This document shows positions 61,360-64,000 of a stretch of DNA of 64,000 bases, piece by piece. The first letter of the stretch is position 1, and each line of letters opens with the position of its first letter. This stretch comes from Desulfopila inferna (GTDB lineage Bacteria; Desulfobacterota; Desulfobulbia; Desulfobulbales; Desulfocapsaceae). The notes under the pieces are model-generated. The model saw only the letters and a program-made list of their open reading frames with translations, was not told the DNA's origin and ran no database searches. The translations under genes were made by a program, and so were the position numbers. The stretch covers positions 248,001-312,000 of the forward strand of contig NZ_JAFFQE010000003.1 in the NCBI RefSeq assembly GCF_016919005.1, in the 5' to 3' direction.

Positions 61360-62622
61360 TTATGCCGGCCACTTTGCGATGATATTGCCTTCCCCGGAGA
61401 GCTGCAGCGGTTGCGTATCGCTTAGTATTTCCAACGCCTTAACCGTTCTTGCCTCAGCAAGCAGGGCTTCTGAAATCCACATATAGGACAAATCGAGGGT
61501 GTTGCGTATATGGACTACCCTGGCCTCCTCCGGCTCAATCAAACCAATGGTCTTCAGGGCCTGGTCAAGAATCTCCCTGTCGCTATCGTAGTAAGGCGGG
61601 ATTGCAGCCATTTCCGGCTCACAGGCCGAGAGACAGTTGATATACGTGGCGTTTCGATCTATTTTGGAGACAAGCCTGGTGGTGGTGAAATCGGCGTTGC
61701 CGATTCCCGTGGCCATACCCTGGCTTTTCTCGGTTAGATCTCTGACGAATATTCTCCTGATCTTCGGCTCCCGGGGTGCCGTGCCCACTCGTATCACCGT
61801 GCGGGCAATGACGTTCTGGTCCATGCAGGTTCCGCTGATATCCTTGCCCATCTCGTCTACTATCAAAAGGTCTATTTCCTTGAAGGGAATCCTGGGGAGC
61901 AGGGTCTTGGATATTTGCTGGAGGGCGACTTCCGTCTCTTCAATATCTTCCGCCCATACAGCTTTGATGATTTGTGTCTGATCAAGCTGGTTTTCTACCA
62001 GGCCGATACCCATGGTAACAGGTGCCTTTTTCATGATGATCCTGGCATGGGCCATCAGGATCTTGTAGTAACCATGTTCCAGGACAGCATTATGATACTG
62101 CTCAGCACCCTTCTGCTTGCCGAGACCAATGGTCATCATCTTGATAATGCCGCTTTCCACCGGTGCTTCAAAATCGGTATGCGGTTTGACTCTGTTCATG
62201 ACGATGATATGCTCGGCCGAATATGCCATTTTATCGAGATAGACCGGCAGACCAAGCTCAGATCTGCCCAACTCGATCACAGCCATATCCGATATAACCG
62301 GTGCGCCTATATTTTCTTCGGTGATGCCGTAACCCGCCAGCAGTTTCACCTGCCCATCGGCCGTTGCTCCACCATGGGATCCCATGGATGGCACAAGAAA
62401 AGGCTTAGCGCCTATCCCTTTCAGTTCTTCGACCAGAGTTGACAGAACGATTTTAATATTGGCGATCCCCCGGCTGCCGACAGTTATGGCAACGGTGTGT
62501 CCGGGAAATATTCTGTCGGAGAGCCGAAGATTGTGCAGCTCGGTTCGGACGGCCGCGGCCACATCGTCAATTGGGGTAGTGGTGAAGTGTTGTTTAACCA
62601 ACGAAAATGCGGGATATTTCAT
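61360..62622 (-). CDS. LarA-like (lactate racemase domain, DUF2088) protein
   Basis: The protein is about 420 aa, of the nickel-pincer racemase superfamily. It has SMGSHGGATADGQ, MNRVKPHTDFEAPVESGIIKMMTIGLGKQKGAEQYH and DEMGKDISGTCMDQNV. The His and Lys residues in the second segment correspond to those holding the pincer cofactor in LarA. It may racemise or epimerise a 2-hydroxyacid. ATG 62622 has AAGGAG upstream; the 42-residue extension from 62748 overlaps the Fe-S gene and is not credible. It follows a GlcF-like Fe-S subunit gene by 13 bp. Confidence 0.8.
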   Translation of the reverse strand: MKYPAFSLVKQHFTTTPIDDVAAAVRTELHNLRLSDRIFPGHTVAITVGSRGIANIKIVLSTLVEELKGIGAKPFLVPSMGSHGGATADGQVKLLAGYGITEENIGAPVISDMAVIELGRSELGLPVYLDKMAYSAEHIIVMNRVKPHTDFEAPVESGIIKMMTIGLGKQKGAEQYHNAVLEHGYYKILMAHARIIMKKAPVTMGIGLVENQLDQTQIIKAVWAEDIEETEVALQQISKTLLPRIPFKEIDLLIVDEMGKDISGTCMDQNVIARTVIRVGTAPREPKIRRIFVRDLTEKSQGMATGIGNADFTTTRLVSKIDRNATYINCLSACEPEMAAIPPYYDSDREILDQALKTIGLIEPEEARVVHIRNTLDLSYMWISEALLAEARTVKALEILSDTQPLQLSGEGNIIAKWPA

Positions 62623-62635
62623 GGGCAGCTCCTTC

Positions 62636-63922
62636 TCATTTCTCAGCGGATCTTTTAAAATTATAGGCCTTGGCCAGAAGCTCAACCGGGTGAACAACGG
62701 TGCCTTTGAGGTTATGTCTGCGCAGGCCGAATTCGAGCTGCATGGCACAGGCCGGGCAGGAAGTCACCAGATAATCAGCCTCGCTTGCGACAAATCCGTG
62801 CATCTTTTTTTCGAGAATTGTTCTTGATGTATCCGGATGCAATGCGCCATACGATCCTGCACCGCCGCAGCACATGTCGGCATCATCCATCGCGACGAAA
62901 GTCAGCTCGGGTATCTGCCGGAGAAGTTGGCGGGGAGGCTTGGCGAGATGCGGTTCTCTCAAGTGGCAGGGATTGTGGATGGTCGCAGTTCCCCGCACGC
63001 CGTGCTCTGCCGGTCGAAGATCGATGCTGCCCAGGAACTCATTGATGTCCTTGATCTTTTCCGCAAATATTTTTGATTTTTCGAGATAGGCAGGGTCGTC
63101 TTCAAAGAGTTTGTCGTATTCTTTCATGATGCCGCTGCAGGTTGCACAGTCCGTGACAATCGCATCCGGCTCCAGGGCCAGGATGGTGTCAATATTGATC
63201 CGGGCAAGGCGTCTTGCTTCGGCAAAATCACCGCCGCTCAGATGGGGGCCGCCGCAGCAGACCACAGAAGGAACATCTACATGACACCTGTTGTGGCGCA
63301 ACACCTCGATGGTGGCCATGCCAAAGCGACCATAGAAGGCATTGATGGCACATCCGCTGAAATAGACGATACGGTGTTTGGAATCAAGCCCATTGGGGAG
63401 CAATTCCGGCAGTCTCGCCTTCAGTGACCTGGCCGGAATGGGCGGCAGCAACTCTTCGGCCTTACCATAGTTTTTCAAGAGATTGAGAAAGCCGCTTTTC
63501 CTGACCAGACTGCTGGCAAAGCTGCGCTGGTACATGCGCAGGAGCTTGGCAAGAATACTCAAGCGGTCGCTGTGGGAGAAGACACCGCGATAGGCAAGGC
63601 GATTGAAAAGCGGCATGCCGGAGGCCTTGTTGATCTCGTTGCGGGCATGCATCATGATCTCATCCGTCGGTACATTGGAGGGACAGTTGCTCACGCAGGC
63701 CTTGCAGAGCAGGCAGCTCCTGATACTGGCGGAAAGTTCGGCTTCTTCTCCCCAGGCATATTTCCCTTCCGCAACCAAACGGATCAGACGTAATCGGCTC
63801 CTGGCGACATCGTTCTCGTTTCCGGTAATCATGTATGTGGGGCAGACATCCTGACAGGTTCCGCAGCGATTGCACTGCAGTATTTTTTCCAGCAGTTCTG
63901 TCTTACCGTATTCTCTAGCCAA
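62636..63922 (-). CDS. GlcF-like Fe-S subunit of a 2-hydroxyacid dehydrogenase
   Basis: The 428-aa protein has two N-terminal [4Fe-4S] motifs (CNRCGTCQDVCPTYM near 16-30 and CLLCKACVSNCPSN near 70-83) and two C-terminal CCG domains (VVCCGGPHLSGG and DMCCGGAGSYG). This is the pattern of glycolate/D-lactate dehydrogenase iron-sulfur subunits and HdrD-like proteins. It would pass electrons from a flavoprotein to the quinone pool. TTG 63922 has AAGGAG about 6 bp upstream and overlaps the end of the preceding gene by 8 bp. Confidence 0.88.
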   Translation of the reverse strand: MAREYGKTELLEKILQCNRCGTCQDVCPTYMITGNENDVARSRLRLIRLVAEGKYAWGEEAELSASIRSCLLCKACVSNCPSNVPTDEIMMHARNEINKASGMPLFNRLAYRGVFSHSDRLSILAKLLRMYQRSFASSLVRKSGFLNLLKNYGKAEELLPPIPARSLKARLPELLPNGLDSKHRIVYFSGCAINAFYGRFGMATIEVLRHNRCHVDVPSVVCCGGPHLSGGDFAEARRLARINIDTILALEPDAIVTDCATCSGIMKEYDKLFEDDPAYLEKSKIFAEKIKDINEFLGSIDLRPAEHGVRGTATIHNPCHLREPHLAKPPRQLLRQIPELTFVAMDDADMCCGGAGSYGALHPDTSRTILEKKMHGFVASEADYLVTSCPACAMQLEFGLRRHNLKGTVVHPVELLAKAYNFKRSAEK

Positions 63923-64000
63923 GATTGTATCTCCTTGAAAAAATATTGTTCCTGAACATTATCCGCTGTGGGTCAATGGTGGGCAATATTCTGCCGAGGA
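63915..64000 (-). CDS. C-terminal end of a probable FAD-linked oxidase (GlcD-like), partial
   Basis: The minus strand reads an open frame from the window edge to TAG at 63917-63915, ending ...LGRILPTIDPQRIMFRNNIF and a few more residues. The I-DP-RIM pattern resembles the C-terminus of GlcD/D-lactate dehydrogenase flavoproteins, and such a gene is expected directly upstream of a GlcF-like gene. Only about 27 codons are visible, so the call depends mainly on context. Confidence 0.45.
   Translation of the reverse strand, partial: LGRILPTIDPQRIMFRNNIFSRRYNLG

Overview
The window looks like the chromosome of an anaerobic Gram-negative bacterium, most likely a Desulfobacterota (sulfate-reducer type) lineage. 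A TonB/ExbBD outer-membrane uptake system shows the Gram-negative envelope. Corrinoid methyltransferases, a RamA/RACo-type corrinoid activator, a serine-dehydratase-type Fe-S dehydratase, a B12 carbon-skeleton mutase and several ferredoxin-like proteins point to strict anaerobiosis. No rRNA, tRNA, CRISPR array, transposase or dsr gene is visible, so the taxonomic call is an inference.

Layout. 0.1-9.2 kb: sigma-54 activator, exported DsrE-like protein, zinc metallopeptidase, DUF362/ferredoxin protein and a large cytosolic PAS/GAF histidine kinase. 9.4-16.5 kb: a seven-gene cobalamin uptake operon on the minus strand (btuB-like receptor, exbB, exbD, tonB, btuF, btuC, btuD) behind a promoter, a cobalamin riboswitch and an intrinsic terminator. 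16.8-19.1 kb: two genes for corrinoid-protein activation. 19.3-47.0 kb: an essentially complete gene set for the anaerobic nicotinate pathway known from Eubacterium barkeri. It encodes the Mo hydroxylase (ndhS-F-L) with selenium/molybdenum maturation genes, 6-hydroxynicotinate reductase, enamidase, 2-(hydroxymethyl)glutarate dehydrogenase and dehydratase, B12-dependent 2-methyleneglutarate mutase with a MutL-like partner, 3-methylitaconate isomerase, dimethylmaleate hydratase (dmdAB) and dimethylmalate lyase. With these come a TRAP transporter, a FadR-type GntR regulator and an additional CoA-transferase/HMG-CoA-lyase-like pair. 47.3 kb: a transglutaminase-like orphan. 48.1-54.3 kb: a second TRAP transporter followed by an MttB-family methyltransferase, a corrinoid protein and a methyltetrahydrofolate methyltransferase. 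54.8-60.3 kb: tautomerase, small unknown protein, mscL, a second PAS/GAF kinase paralogous to the first, and HU. 60.4-64.0 kb: panB, a LarA-like protein, a GlcF-like Fe-S subunit and the tail of a probable GlcD-like subunit.

How it fits together. A 17-bp operator, TTGTATACAATAKACRA (K = T/G, R = A/G), overlaps recognisable -35/-10 promoters in front of the dml operon, the TRAP1-dmdAB operon, gntR itself (degenerate copies), the hgd-hmd-mgm-mii-mutL operon and the second TRAP/MttB operon. The copies before hgd and before the second TRAP operon are identical over 17 bp. This puts the methyltransferase module in the nicotinate regulon. The simplest explanation is that the MttB homologue demethylates trigonelline (N-methylnicotinate), or a related N-methylpyridinium, giving nicotinate for the Mo hydroxylase and a methyl group for tetrahydrofolate. 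Two nearby B12 features serve the same metabolism: the riboswitch-controlled cobalamin importer and the corrinoid activator. I consider this trigonelline-to-propionate/pyruvate system the most exciting and possibly undescribed content of the window. The substrate assignment is inference and needs biochemical or comparative confirmation.
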